The notes under the pieces were generated by a model. That model was not told the origin of the DNA, did no database searches, and was given only the letters and a program-made list of their open reading frames with translations. Position numbers and translations under genes: made by a program. DNA of 64,000 nt from Brassica napus. Its lineage: Eukaryota > Streptophyta > Magnoliopsida > Brassicales > Brassicaceae. Positions 12,130 through 21,999 of this stretch are shown one piece after another. The stretch lies in assembly GCF_020379485.1 (NCBI RefSeq), contig NC_063448.1:5913726-5977725 (forward strand), read 5' to 3'. Position 1 is the stretch's first letter. Each line of letters begins with the position of its first letter.

Positions 12130-13124
12130 GCACACTAACCACTTTTAATACCCTTTTCTCTCTCTCTCTCTCTGAGATATTGAGAGAGTCTCCTCTTTTA
12201 TCCCTCTCTCTCTGTTGCTCCTCATGATCCGATTATTTAATTTTGTAAATTTTATGTGATAGTTACAGATACACGTTATATGTGTGTATGTATAATCTAT
12301 CTAATCTTATATTGATGGAGACAATAACCAGACTCATGGATCTCATTTCTTCTTGAGAGATATTTTTTCTGGTCTCTTTTCATTCCCCTGTCTCCCCAGA
12401 TCTGTTCGTCTCTCTGACCAGTTCCAACCTTCAAGCTTTTTTTTATTTTACGGGTAACTCTTTTATTTTAATATTATATACTACTTTTCTTAATATAAAA
12501 GTCCAAGTAGTAATAATACTATGTTTTGTTTTTGTTCGTCATGATAAAGTTTGATGCTTTTCCTTTTCCCCTTATAGCTTATAACTGTTGAATTCTGGTT
12601 TAGGAAAATATGTATACTTTTGTTTAATGTGAATAACGAACCCTCTGCTACATATTGTTTATCTTTTAAAGCGTTTATGGAATCTTCCATTATAGCATTT
12701 ACTTGTTTGCATGTTTTAGATTTATACTGAAACTATATATATACTCTTCTAAAGCCATTTACGGAAGCTCTTTGTTTTGTGATCGATATAGGTTTAGTAT
12801 CCTCCATCAATGGACTTAATATTATGAGGGTTTAGCAGAGGTTTTTATAGATTTAAAACCTTGTCAAAATTCTACATAGGAAAAACAGAATCAGAATTAT
12901 CATATTGTTAAAGATAACAGGACATTTTGTATGTGTTTCCATTTGATTAATTGGTCGAGTTATGTACTACATTGATGTTCTTGTTATACCTTCATTGGTT
13001 TTAATCTTGTTTAGGCTTCCATGGATGTTCTGTTGTATGCTCTTTGTTATGTTATGTGTTGGAATGTCAATGTTGTTCTCTGTGTTGGCATTTGATAGGG
13101 ACGGGGACACAGAATCAAAGAGCC
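12130..13124 (+). other. 5' leader region of the DUF863 gene with a probable UTR intron
   Basis: A strongly pyrimidine-rich tract (CTCTCTCTCT near 12161-12177) is typical of plant leaders. A GTAACT donor at 12454 and an acceptor ending TTTGATAG at 13098 would remove a 645-nt intron before the coding exon. The donor choice is inference; other donors in the same stretch are possible, and a small upstream coding exon cannot be excluded. Confidence 0.4.
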
Positions 13125-14446
13125 ATGTATTTCTTCGGTTTGTCCAAAGAACAAGTGTTGTCACAGAGACATGTTGTATCATATAAAGAGACTTTTAACC
13201 AGAACCCAACCAGTAGTACGGTCACTCTCTTTGGGAGACAGGTTAGCTTTACTCAGATTCTAGTCTTGTCCACCTTGTCGATGTTTTGTTGTTAAAAACA
13301 AATAATATTTGATGAGATTCTCATTCTCAGGTGTATCCAGTGAAAAGAGAGAGCTCCAATCTCAGCAATGGATGTATGAGGATACAAGACATCGATCTTC
13401 GACTTCCTGCAGATCACTACGCTTGTAATGAGGAGAAAGAAGCGTTAGCCACAAGCTGGAGTGGCAGAAGAAACCCAAGAATTGTTATTGATCTTGAACA
13501 ACTTCCCACAGAAGAGGATGCGGATTCCATTAGCTATGCCACTGTGAAAAGTCCTGAAACAAAACCATCATTCTTGGCTCATCAATCTCTCTTAGAGAAT
13601 GGTAGTGATAAAGCAAGTGATATGGAGTCTGGTTTACTGGATCTTAATAGTTTCCCTGATGCTGATGAGTTGGTTTCCGAGCCTCGTTGCTGTTTCTTAC
13701 AAGATCTGAACTGTCCTTACATCGAAGAGACAGAAACTAGCTGCGAGAAGAGTGGTATAGATGATGAAACTACGCCGCTTTGCTCTCCTAAATCCCAAAA
13801 CGTCCGTGAAAACGACGGTACTGCATCTCCAGCTTCAGATACATCTTGCTGCACCACTGAAGACAATTTGAGAAGAGGCTCCTCTCCTCGAGCGTTGGAT
13901 CCTTCTTGCCGTACCAGGCTTGAGTTTCCTGTCTTACCAGATAACGAGGAGGAAGAGTTGTCTGAAGTTATTCAAATGGCAGCTGAATCATTAGTCCACA
14001 TATCAACGGTTTCATATCAAAACCAAGACTTGGGATCAAAGCCTGTGTCGAGAACCAGCAGCTTGGAATGCTGTTCCTGCGATTCATATGAGCTACACAC
14101 GTTAGGGATAAGCGAAACCAACACGGAAGAAGACTTGTGCGTGTCATCAATGGCTATGGATGAGCTCAACAACATCACAAGAGATGGCAACAAAGAGATG
14201 GGACTCAAGCTGAGAAGAGGGAGGAGGATGAAGCACTTTCAGAAGGAGATACTCCCCAACTTAACGTCGCTCTCTAGGCACGAGATACGCGAAGACATTA
14301 ACATCTTGGAAGCGGTTTTGAGATCAAGAGAGTACAAGAAAATGCAGGGGAAAACGAAAGATGTCATTAAACTCGGAGCGAACCAGAAAAACAAACGTTC
14401 AGTGTCACAGAGGTACGTTGGTAAGAGAAGGCGAAAACATGAATGA
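13125..14446 (+). CDS. DUF863 family protein
   Basis: Two coding exons, 13125-13241 (MYFFGLSKEQVLSQ...) and 13331-14446, joined Q|V across an 89-nt intron with GTTAGC..CTCAG ends; 410 aa. The start is the first ATG in the exon that keeps frame with the long exon. Recognisable DUF863 blocks: RIVIDLEQLPTEEDADS, LLDLNSFPDADE and the C-terminal basic block LRRGRRMKHFQKEILPNL followed by TSLSRHEIREDI. Several basic runs near the C terminus (KRRRKHE end) could act as nuclear localisation signals. Molecular function of the family is unknown. The protein is shorter at the N terminus than many family members, so an upstream exon may be missing from this model. By position it corresponds to Arabidopsis At1g12120 (memory). 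Confidence 0.8.
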
Positions 14447-16164
14447 GCTTATGATGATATCTTCATGGGTTTCAGATTTGCTTCATTGTGTAATCTTTTT
14501 AACAGTCTTATGTTGTTCAATTCTTTTTTCTATATTTAACTTTATGACATGGATTATTGATAAGAGGAGAAAGCTAGTGAGCTGATGAGTGATGACATTC
14601 TCTTTCTCATCCTCTCTCTCTCTAAATGTTACTTTAAGTTATCTGTTACACCATTTCCAACCCACCTCTATAATAGAAATCTCTAAAATGTGTTATTTTA
14701 TTTTTTGAAACAATGAAATGTGGTCTATGTTGGAATCTTGGAACATGGTTCGTAAACCCAACATTAAAACTGATGATTTATGGGCCGTGGCCCATTTACT
14801 TAAAAGAGGCCTCTAATTTATCATCACTACATGTCCAAATTGTCGTTGAGACTCTTAGAGCATCGGTATCGGGGGACCTTAGGCCCATCCCGTAGGTTTA
14901 AATGGGTCAATAATAAATGAAAAAGAAATTAAAAGAGAGTGGGACGGGCTTTTAGTAAGGGCTGCTCGGGCTCGTCCCGTAGGCGACGTGACAGCACGCG
15001 AGTGGGCGATGGAATCAGTGTTGTTCGGCTGTTGTTCTCCTCGAGAATTCCGAAATCGAAAAAAAAAAAATCAAAAGCTCGATGGTGATGGCGAAGGCGA
15101 CGGCGAAGGCGATGACGAAGCCTTGATCTCCAAATCCATCTCTTCAAATCGAAAGCCAACCCTGCGTCTTCTCTCTTTCACTGGAGTGGGAGATCTCTTT
15201 ATCTCCCTTGGCGAGGTCGCAGCTTCCGGCGTCGTTTGATCCTCCGATCCTCCTCCAAAGCTCAATCCACATCGTTCGCTTCCGTTCCAATACGACGAGA
15301 ACCAATCCTCTCCAAAACCTTTGAGAATCGTCCCAACAACAAAAAAAAACAAGGTTTGTTTTTCAAGTCCGATCTGATTTCAAATTTTTTTTTAGGGTTT
15401 TCTCGAAATTCGACGAATAAAATGGTATTTATCCGATGTTGTTTGATAGATTCGATGGCAAAAAGATATAGATTCACTGGTTTGAGAACAATTGTATAGA
15501 TTCTAGGGTTCGACAATTTATGATAGTTCGTATAGATTTCAAAAGCTTTCTATGGTTCGATTGTATGATTATTTCGTTGTAGCTTGTGTGATTGTTTCGT
15601 TTTGATTGTATGATTATTTAGTTGGTAAAAAAACATCCTTGTTCGATTCAAATTTCTATGTTTGATTGTTTAGTATAGATTTGAACAACTGTATGATTGT
15701 TTCGTATAGATTTCTATGGTTCGAGATCATTTGTTTAACTGGTTTAGAGTTTGATATGTCTGCAAATTCCAATCTGTGAAAATAAGCTCATGTCATTTGT
15801 ATAGATTTGATTCGTATAGACTAATAGTTTAGAGTTTGATTCGTATAGATTTAAATATCTCATGTCATTTGTCTTGATTAGCTTTCTTCATGAGACTTTG
15901 CATTTTCCATAGTTCGTAGTTTATAGATTAATGTTTATATTAAATGTTAGATATATATTTAAGCCACTGATGTTTAAAAAGAAAGTTGATAGCTTTTTAG
16001 TTGTGTAATAAGTTGGGATTTGACATTTCTTGTTCGGAGTTTGCCATTAAGGCGGTGATGTACTTTGTATTCTTCACTTCCTCCTATTTAAATCTCTTAT
16101 CTTTTCTCTCTTCTATCATCTCATTAGTCTTTCTCCAAGAAATCTCTTATATTTTCTTACTGTT

Positions 16165-17070
16165 ATGGATCCAAGCAATCTTCGTAGCCAGTCCTCTAGC
16201 TACGTAGGACTGCTTCACAGTCAACAAGGTAGCGTTTTCCATGAAAACTTTCCTTATGAAAGTTTTCATTCTAGTGTTAACTTTGGAGAATCACAGACTT
16301 TTCCGGCTTTCAGTTCACAACAATCTCAAGACGCACCAGTAGAGACACCAGTAAAGACACCAGCAGCCCGTGTTGTAAGACGCAAATGGAATCCAGCAGA
16401 TGACGAGGTGCTGATCAGTGTGTGGCTTAACACTTCCAAGGATGCTATTGTTGCAAATGAGCAGAGGTCGGGGGCCTTCTGGAAACGGGTTTCTGCTTAT
16501 TATGCATCAAGTCCTCATGGAAGAGAGGATGGTGTGAGAGAACACGGTTGTTGCAAGAAGAGGTGGCATAAAATCAATGAAGATGTTAACAAGTTCTGTG
16601 CCGCATACTCGGCAGCAGAGCGACAAATGAGAAGTGGTGAGACTGACACTGACGTTCTGAAGAAGGCGCATGACAGTTTCTTCTCTGATCAAGAGCACAA
16701 GTTCACACTTGAACATGCTTGGTGTGTGTTGAGGTATGAACAGAAGTGGCTCAGCCTTACCACACCCACGGCGGGTGGCGTTTCGAAGAGGAAGAATGTG
16801 GAGATAAATTCCCAAACTTCTACCAACGAAGGCTTCGTTGATGTTGAGAGCAGGCCCGAAGGTGTCAAGGCTGCTAAGGCTAAAAGAAATACGGGTAAAG
16901 GGAAGTCCGTGGCTGAGATTGCCACCGTTTGGGAAATGAAGAAGGACGATTTGGTGAGGAAGGAGAGACTGTCGAGGCTAGCAATACTAGACACTCTCCT
17001 TGGCAAGACTCAACCATTGAGTGAGGCGGAAGAAGTTGTGAAGAATAAGCTACTAGCCGAGTTATTCTGA
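16165..17070 (+). CDS. Harbinger ORF1, Myb/SANT-like DNA-binding protein
   Basis: A 301-aa open frame starting MDPSNLRSQSSSYVG. After a Ser/Gln-rich N-terminal third, residues from about 75 form a trihelix/Myb-like domain: RRKWNPADDEVLISVWLN, GAFWKRVSAYY, CKKRWHKINEDVNKFCAAY. In other Harbingers (e.g. Pong/mPing) this ORF1 product binds element ends and works with the transposase for nuclear import and transposition. Brassicaceae copies are commonly annotated as 'glutathione S-transferase T3-like', a misnomer. The frame is intact, with a basic stretch (KAAKAKRNTGKGK) that could be a nuclear signal. Expression is unknown. Confidence 0.85.
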   Translation: MDPSNLRSQSSSYVGLLHSQQGSVFHENFPYESFHSSVNFGESQTFPAFSSQQSQDAPVETPVKTPAARVVRRKWNPADDEVLISVWLNTSKDAIVANEQRSGAFWKRVSAYYASSPHGREDGVREHGCCKKRWHKINEDVNKFCAAYSAAERQMRSGETDTDVLKKAHDSFFSDQEHKFTLEHAWCVLRYEQKWLSLTTPTAGGVSKRKNVEINSQTSTNEGFVDVESRPEGVKAAKAKRNTGKGKSVAEIATVWEMKKDDLVRKERLSRLAILDTLLGKTQPLSEAEEVVKNKLLAELF

Positions 17071-17299
17071 AAAAAATTAAGAAGAAGATGTCTCTTTATG
17101 TCTTTAATTTTCTGTATGCTCTATGTTCTTGTTTGGTGTTTGCTATATGTAGTTCCGGTTTCCTTAAATGGGTTCTTATAAATGAATCATTTTCTTTTAA
17201 TGTGTTTGCTCTATGTTTGTGTATAGCTCTTTGTTTCTAACTTTATAGCTCTATGTGTATCTAATTTAAATTTCGACAATGTATACAGGTTAAGTAACT

Positions 17300-17917
17300 A
17301 TGGGACATTACAACTATACGCAGCCATCAGATGACGAGGATTTATTTGGAAACAATGACGACAGTGACTACAGCGAGACGGATGATCTCATACGACGTGA
17401 CCAAGCTGAGTTAAGCTTGGAATGTAGATCACAAGTTCACTACCCTCCGCAACCGGAGGTTGACTTTGGTTTCCCGCAGGTTTGCTATTGTGGTGCTAGG
17501 CCACTGCTTGCAACGTCTAACACTAGGCAAGATCAAGGTATGTGCTAGTTAGTTACTGACTTGCTTATGTGCTACTTTGTGTATGTGCTTAGCTAGTTTT
17601 GCGTATGTGAAACAGAGAGAAGATATTACACTTGTGCGAAGAAAGACGACGGCGAATGCCATGTCTACAAATGGTGGGATGAGGCGCTGATGGAGGAGAT
17701 GAGAGCCAGAGATATACACGTGCTTCAGCTGGGTGAAAAGGTAGAAAGCCTAACCCTTTTGACTGACTATGACACAGAGCAGAAGATACGAAACCTAGAG
17801 AAGATTGTGGGTGATATGGCTAAGGAGAAATCTTCTTTTAGTTATGGGTTTGAGTGCTTTGTAATAGGCATAGTTGTTCTTGTTGTTGTAATAGGCTTGG
17901 TGGTTATGTTTGGATAA
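17300..17917 (+). CDS. GRF-type zinc-finger protein with C-terminal membrane segment
   Basis: Two exons, 17300-17537 and 17616-17917, joined across a 78-nt GTATGT..AACAG intron; 179 aa. The acidic N terminus (SDDEDLFGNNDDSDYSETD) is followed by a GRF zinc finger split by the intron: CYCGARPLLATSNTRQDQ, then RRYYTCAKKDDGECHVYKWW, with C-x-C...C...C spacing. A short coiled coil follows and then a hydrophobic segment at the extreme C terminus (VIGIVVLVVVIGLVV), predicting a tail-anchored protein. It resembles proteins labelled At4g04775-like. It is not required in the textbook two-gene Harbinger. It may be a captured host gene or an accessory gene of this lineage. Function unknown. Confidence 0.75.
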
Positions 17918-18096
17918 TTTTAACTATGTAATCGATGTATTTTCTCGAATGTAACCGATATGGATTTGTACTCTTTTATTTGTGCTCGTAACCAAATAGA
18001 ATGGTTGACCATAAGTCACATGATCTCAAGTTTCTTATTTGTAACATAAGTCATAAGTTAGATTGTTTATACACATGTTTATTTCATTTATAACCA

Positions 18097-18196
18097 TAAG
18101 TCACATGATCCAAAGCCACATGTTTATTTTGCTTTCTACCAATAAGTCACATGATCCAAAGCCACATGTTTATTTTGCTTTCTACCAATAAGTCAC
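18097..18196. repeat. 46-bp tandem repeat between the GRF and transposase genes
   Basis: Two identical 46-bp units (18097-18142 and 18143-18188) begin TAAGTCACATGATCCAAAGC, followed by the first bases of a third. A looser related copy precedes at about 18012. It lies in the promoter region of the transposase gene of the Harbinger element. Confidence 0.85.
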
Positions 18197-18357
18197 AAGA
18201 TGTACTAAAGAGTTTATATCAATATTCATTCACGGGAGGATTCGTAGAGACTTCTTCTTTATCATATAAGTATTGAGACTTCTTCTCTCATTACAAATGT
18301 GGAAAGTCTCATCTTCTCTTAATTTATAAATTTTTTTTTCTGTTGTAAAAATTGTCT

Positions 18358-19629
18358 ATGGCTTCTTCTTCCCATTATCATTACCACAAAGATGATGATG
18401 ATGAATTAGATGACGTATTTGAAGATTTATTTGAAGAATTTGATTTCAATCCAAAACCAAAAGAGCGGAAAACACGAGTTTTTATCGAGAGACACCGGGA
18501 GGAAGGCCATCAGAAGCTCTGGAATGATTATTTTAGCGAAACTCCAACATACCCGCACAATGTATTCCGGCGACGGTTTCGAATGAACAAGGCATTATTC
18601 TTGCGTATTGTGCATCGTCTCTCTACAGAAGTTGAGTATTTTCAACCCAAAGTAGATGCAACCGGACGGTCGAGTCTAACTCCGCTCCAAAAATGTACCG
18701 CAGCAATTCGTCAATTGGCGTATGGTGGTGGGTCTGACACAGTTGACGAATATGTCCGAATTGGTGAAACAACAGCTCGAAGAAGTTTGCACAATTTTGC
18801 CGCCGGAATAATCCACTTGTTTGGCGATGAATACCTAAGACGTCCCACACCGGAGGATCTGCAAAGACTACTATATATTGGAGAACAACGTGGGTTTCCA
18901 GGGATGATTGTAAGCATTGACTGTATGCATTGGGAGTGGAAGAATTGTCTCATGGCTTGGAAAGGAATGTATTCACGAGGAACCGGAAAACCAACGATTG
19001 TCTTGGAGGCGGTATCTTCATATGACCTCTGGATATGGCATGCGTTTTTTGGAGCTCCAGGTACTATGAACGATCTTAATATTCTCGATCGATCACCCGT
19101 TTTTGATGACATTATTAACGGAATAGCGCCACAAGTTAACTTCTATGTTAATGGTAATCCATACCATTTGGCATATTATCTCACGGATGGTATTTATCTG
19201 AAATGGACTACTTTTATTCAATCTATCCGACTACCACAAGGTCAGAAGCATTCATTATTTGCTCAAATCCAAGAAGCTGTGCAAAAAGATGTCAAGCGTG
19301 CCTTCGGAGTCCTACAAGCTAGGTTTGCCGTTGTTAGAAATCCATCTAATATTTGGGATAAAGAAAAAATAGGAAATATTATGAGAGCATGTATCATACT
19401 CCATAATATGATTGTCAAAGATGAACGATCATCAGGAACTGAGGACAACGTTCATGAATTTGAAGAAAGAGAGGAGGTGACTACATTTTCCGTCAATATG
19501 CCTTCACCTATCGTGAGTACAATTAATCGTCGAACGAGCGTTCGGAATAGACAAATCCATGAACATTTAAAAAACGATTTGATTGAAAATATTTGGGCTA
19601 AATTTGGACATCTTACACATAACATATAA
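18358..19629 (+). CDS. PIF/Harbinger transposase (DDE_Tnp_4 type), catalytic Glu replaced
   Basis: A 423-aa open frame from the ATG at 18358 (MASSSHYHYHKDDDDE). It shows the family blocks in order: an N-terminal helix region, SIDCMHWEWKNC (first Asp, residue 188), FFGAPGTMNDLN, YYLTDGIYLKW (second Asp, residue 277), DVKRAFGVLQARFAVV, and a C-terminal ILHNMIVKDE. The third acid should be the Glu in D-V-E-R-A-F-G, 35 residues after the second Asp; here the codon at 19294-19296 is AAG (Lys313). One G-to-A change at a CpG explains it. No stop or frameshift is present, so the protein may be made but is predicted unable to cut DNA. Confidence 0.88.
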   Translation: MASSSHYHYHKDDDDELDDVFEDLFEEFDFNPKPKERKTRVFIERHREEGHQKLWNDYFSETPTYPHNVFRRRFRMNKALFLRIVHRLSTEVEYFQPKVDATGRSSLTPLQKCTAAIRQLAYGGGSDTVDEYVRIGETTARRSLHNFAAGIIHLFGDEYLRRPTPEDLQRLLYIGEQRGFPGMIVSIDCMHWEWKNCLMAWKGMYSRGTGKPTIVLEAVSSYDLWIWHAFFGAPGTMNDLNILDRSPVFDDIINGIAPQVNFYVNGNPYHLAYYLTDGIYLKWTTFIQSIRLPQGQKHSLFAQIQEAVQKDVKRAFGVLQARFAVVRNPSNIWDKEKIGNIMRACIILHNMIVKDERSSGTEDNVHEFEEREEVTTFSVNMPSPIVSTINRRTSVRNRQIHEHLKNDLIENIWAKFGHLTHNI

Positions 19630-20459
19630 TTTACAAGTTCCTATTTGTATTGGAATAAATGTTTGTGTGTGTTTTTTTTTTATTATGATGTTTGGTATTT
19701 CTTTTTTTCAATTTTGTAATTTTCTTAAGATTTTAATTTTAATGTTAAACTTCTCTTTTATATATTTTATTTAAAACTTCTTTTTATATGTTATTCATTA
19801 TTAAAATAATAAATTAATTAAATAATAACCTAAGGGACCAGAAAAGTCCCACTAATAATATACCAAATTTTTCAATATCCTTAGTTTAGGTACCTTAACA
19901 TATAAATTTAATAAAAAACGCTAAGGGCTCGTGGGTTGAGTCCCACCAATACCGATGCTCTTATTGCCATCAACTTCAGAATCAGCGTGGAGTAGTCTCG
20001 GTTTGAAATTTTCAATTTGGTGTAGTGTTCTGAGTTCTGACCGACCGTGCTGATTCTGCCACTCTAGGTTTAGAGTTTTCTTAGGTTTTCATTTATTTTA
20101 TGTGATATTTATTTCACTGATTTGTTGTATTCTTAACCAAAGTTAGTTAGGTTTTTATGTTAATTATACACAACGGTTTATACTGATGTTGAAAAAATAT
20201 ATACAATATATTTACATGAATTTTGTTTTTAACAAACATTAATCCAGATACTTTCTCATTTTATGTAGTGAGCGCCACAATTTTGTTCGTCCACAGTATT
20301 ACATATATATATTTATATCACTTATCATGTTGAAATTTTGGTTTCTGTGACAACTGGAAATATATTAATGTACTGAACATGAATATATTCCACAGAGGAA
20401 TCTGGACGAATCTACACGACAATAATTGAATCATGACAAAGAAAATAGTTAGTTTCTTT

Positions 20460-20480
20460 CCCCCCCCCCCCCCCCCCCCC
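20460..20480. repeat. Poly-C tract
   Basis: An uninterrupted run of 21 C residues. Long C-runs are rare in plant nuclear DNA and are prone to assembly and sequencing length errors. On the opposite strand it could form a G-quadruplex. Confidence 0.9.
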
Positions 20481-20984
20481 ATCCCACTCTCCTCTCATGT
20501 CTTTTATTATATGTCAAAGAAAGTCATTAAATTGAACTAGTCTTCTTTAGACCAAAAGTTCATGATTACCTGTCTGTGATTGGCTCATGTAAGTTCAAGA
20601 TCTAAATAAGTCTCATTTCAACACTATAACTCTTCGACAATCATTACAGTAAATCATACTATGTTGCAATACTATAATATATCTTTCTAAGATATTTTCC
20701 TATATGTTCTTCTTTAAGATGGTTGTCAATATATTGGAATATACTGTGGCCTAGTTGGTATTGTTTTGATACGTATAATGTGAATTTGGGTCCAGCTGTA
20801 TATATAGTTGTATGACGCATGAAAAAGAATAGAAAATATGTTGTCTTGTGTCAAAAGAGATCATCAAATAATTGATCTGAAGAAATAAAAGTATCTAATT
20901 TAAGATCATCAAATAAACGTACAATTTCTTAAGTAACTTGAAAAACTATTTACATTCTTTTTTTGGGAAATACCTATTAATATA

Positions 20985-21060
20985 CCAAGACACTGGTTCA
21001 AGTGGTAGAGGTGTTCCGGCCGAAACTTCTGCCACATGGATTCGATTCGTCTTGGTCACC
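20985..21060 (+). mobile_element. tRNA-derived SINE relic (RNA polymerase III A and B boxes)
   Basis: TGGTTCAAGTGG matches the A-box consensus TRGYNNARNNGG and GATTCGATTCG, about 50 bp downstream, matches the B-box consensus GGTTCGANTCC at 9 of 11 positions. The intervening sequence does not fold into a full tRNA cloverleaf that I can see, so a SINE head is more likely than a tRNA gene. Tail and target duplication were not located. Confidence 0.45.
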
Positions 21061-21999
21061 TAACCGCACCTTAACTAAAATAACATGTAATATAAGGTTT
21101 CGTGGAATTAGTCTTTGAGCGTAAAAAGCATTTGAGATCTTCGCAGTTATGAAAGAAAACATATTTACATTCGTAAACAAAAGAAATTACATATTATAAT
21201 CTCATTAAAATTACGTATATTTTCTTTCGTAACTAAAAATTATAAAATGAAAGTTATTTGATATTATGCTAAAAACTTCTATTCTAAATTAGATATACAG
21301 AAAGAACGTTATTTATAATATTTTGTTTTTTAAAAGAAAATTATGTAACAAAAAATAAATAATGAAAATTAGTTGAGTTTTATGCAGTTATATTACAAAA
21401 TCAGATAACTCTCACGACTATATACACTTTATCCAGCTCAGTCCAAAATAACGGATTGTTGAAAGAAATATCTGAAGCAGACCGTTGGATGAGTATGGAT
21501 TCTAGTTCATCAATCAATGGATTTGATTAGATTAGTATGGAAATTTGTTCATATACTGATGGACTGGATTAATATCCATATGCAGGAATGGATATAAGTT
21601 ATAACTGATTTGATGTTCATGCCAGAAGTGATCATATATATATATATATGTCCAAACTCAGAATTTAAAGCTGCATTATTGGGGTGGGAGAATATTTGAG
21701 AAATCATAATATTAAATTATAATTTATATCTGCAAACTAGATAAGAGCTGGGAGACAACTGCTAGACAAACAAACGTGCACAGAATATTCCTTGCTATTT
21801 TTATATAGTAAGCATCATACAATACAATAAATAATAAATAAAAGGAGTATTAAGATCAAAGGAGAGAGTGTTCTCATAGGATTAAAAAATCAACCAATAG
21901 AAAGATTTTTTTTTTGCCACGTCAGGCCAGCTTGAGTTGAAACTCGAAATAGATTAAATATCGTGCTTTTTCATTCCCGTCAAAGCCCAAAAATTATAT

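Larger units (their letters stand above)
14858..19960 (+). mobile_element. Complete PIF/Harbinger DNA transposon, three genes
   Basis: Terminal inverted repeats beginning GAGCATCGGTAT at both ends (left 14858; right end reads ATACCGATGCTC to 19960) are flanked by a TTA duplication (14855-14857 and 19961-19963), the hallmark of PIF/Harbinger. It is 5103 bp. In order it carries a Myb/SANT-like ORF1 protein, a GRF zinc-finger protein, and the DDE transposase, all rightward. A GC-richer leader (about 14990-15350) precedes ORF1. The outer repeats differ at a few positions beyond the first 12 bases, so the element is not brand new. Confidence 0.92.
19964..21871. other. Intergenic DNA with a C21 tract and a SINE-like relic
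   Basis: No supported gene on either strand. It contains the poly-C tract and a tRNA-related segment listed separately, a short (TA)n at 21636-21648, and otherwise AT-rich DNA. The DNA immediately right of the Harbinger continues the sequence interrupted at 14855. Confidence 0.5.

Noticed and set aside
14929..15516. Several overlapping short frames in the Harbinger leader
   Set aside because: Low-complexity (GD/EG and SP repeats) and overlapping on both strands; they look like UTR sequence of ORF1.
20985..21060. A functional tRNA gene
   Set aside because: A and B boxes are present, but no complete acceptor and anticodon stems could be drawn; SINE head preferred. The same reasoning applies to 29216-29397.
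21872..21880. TCTCATAGG as the certain 5' end of the Helitron ending at 25029
   Set aside because: Preceded by T, not A, and no sister copy available to confirm; kept only as a candidate.
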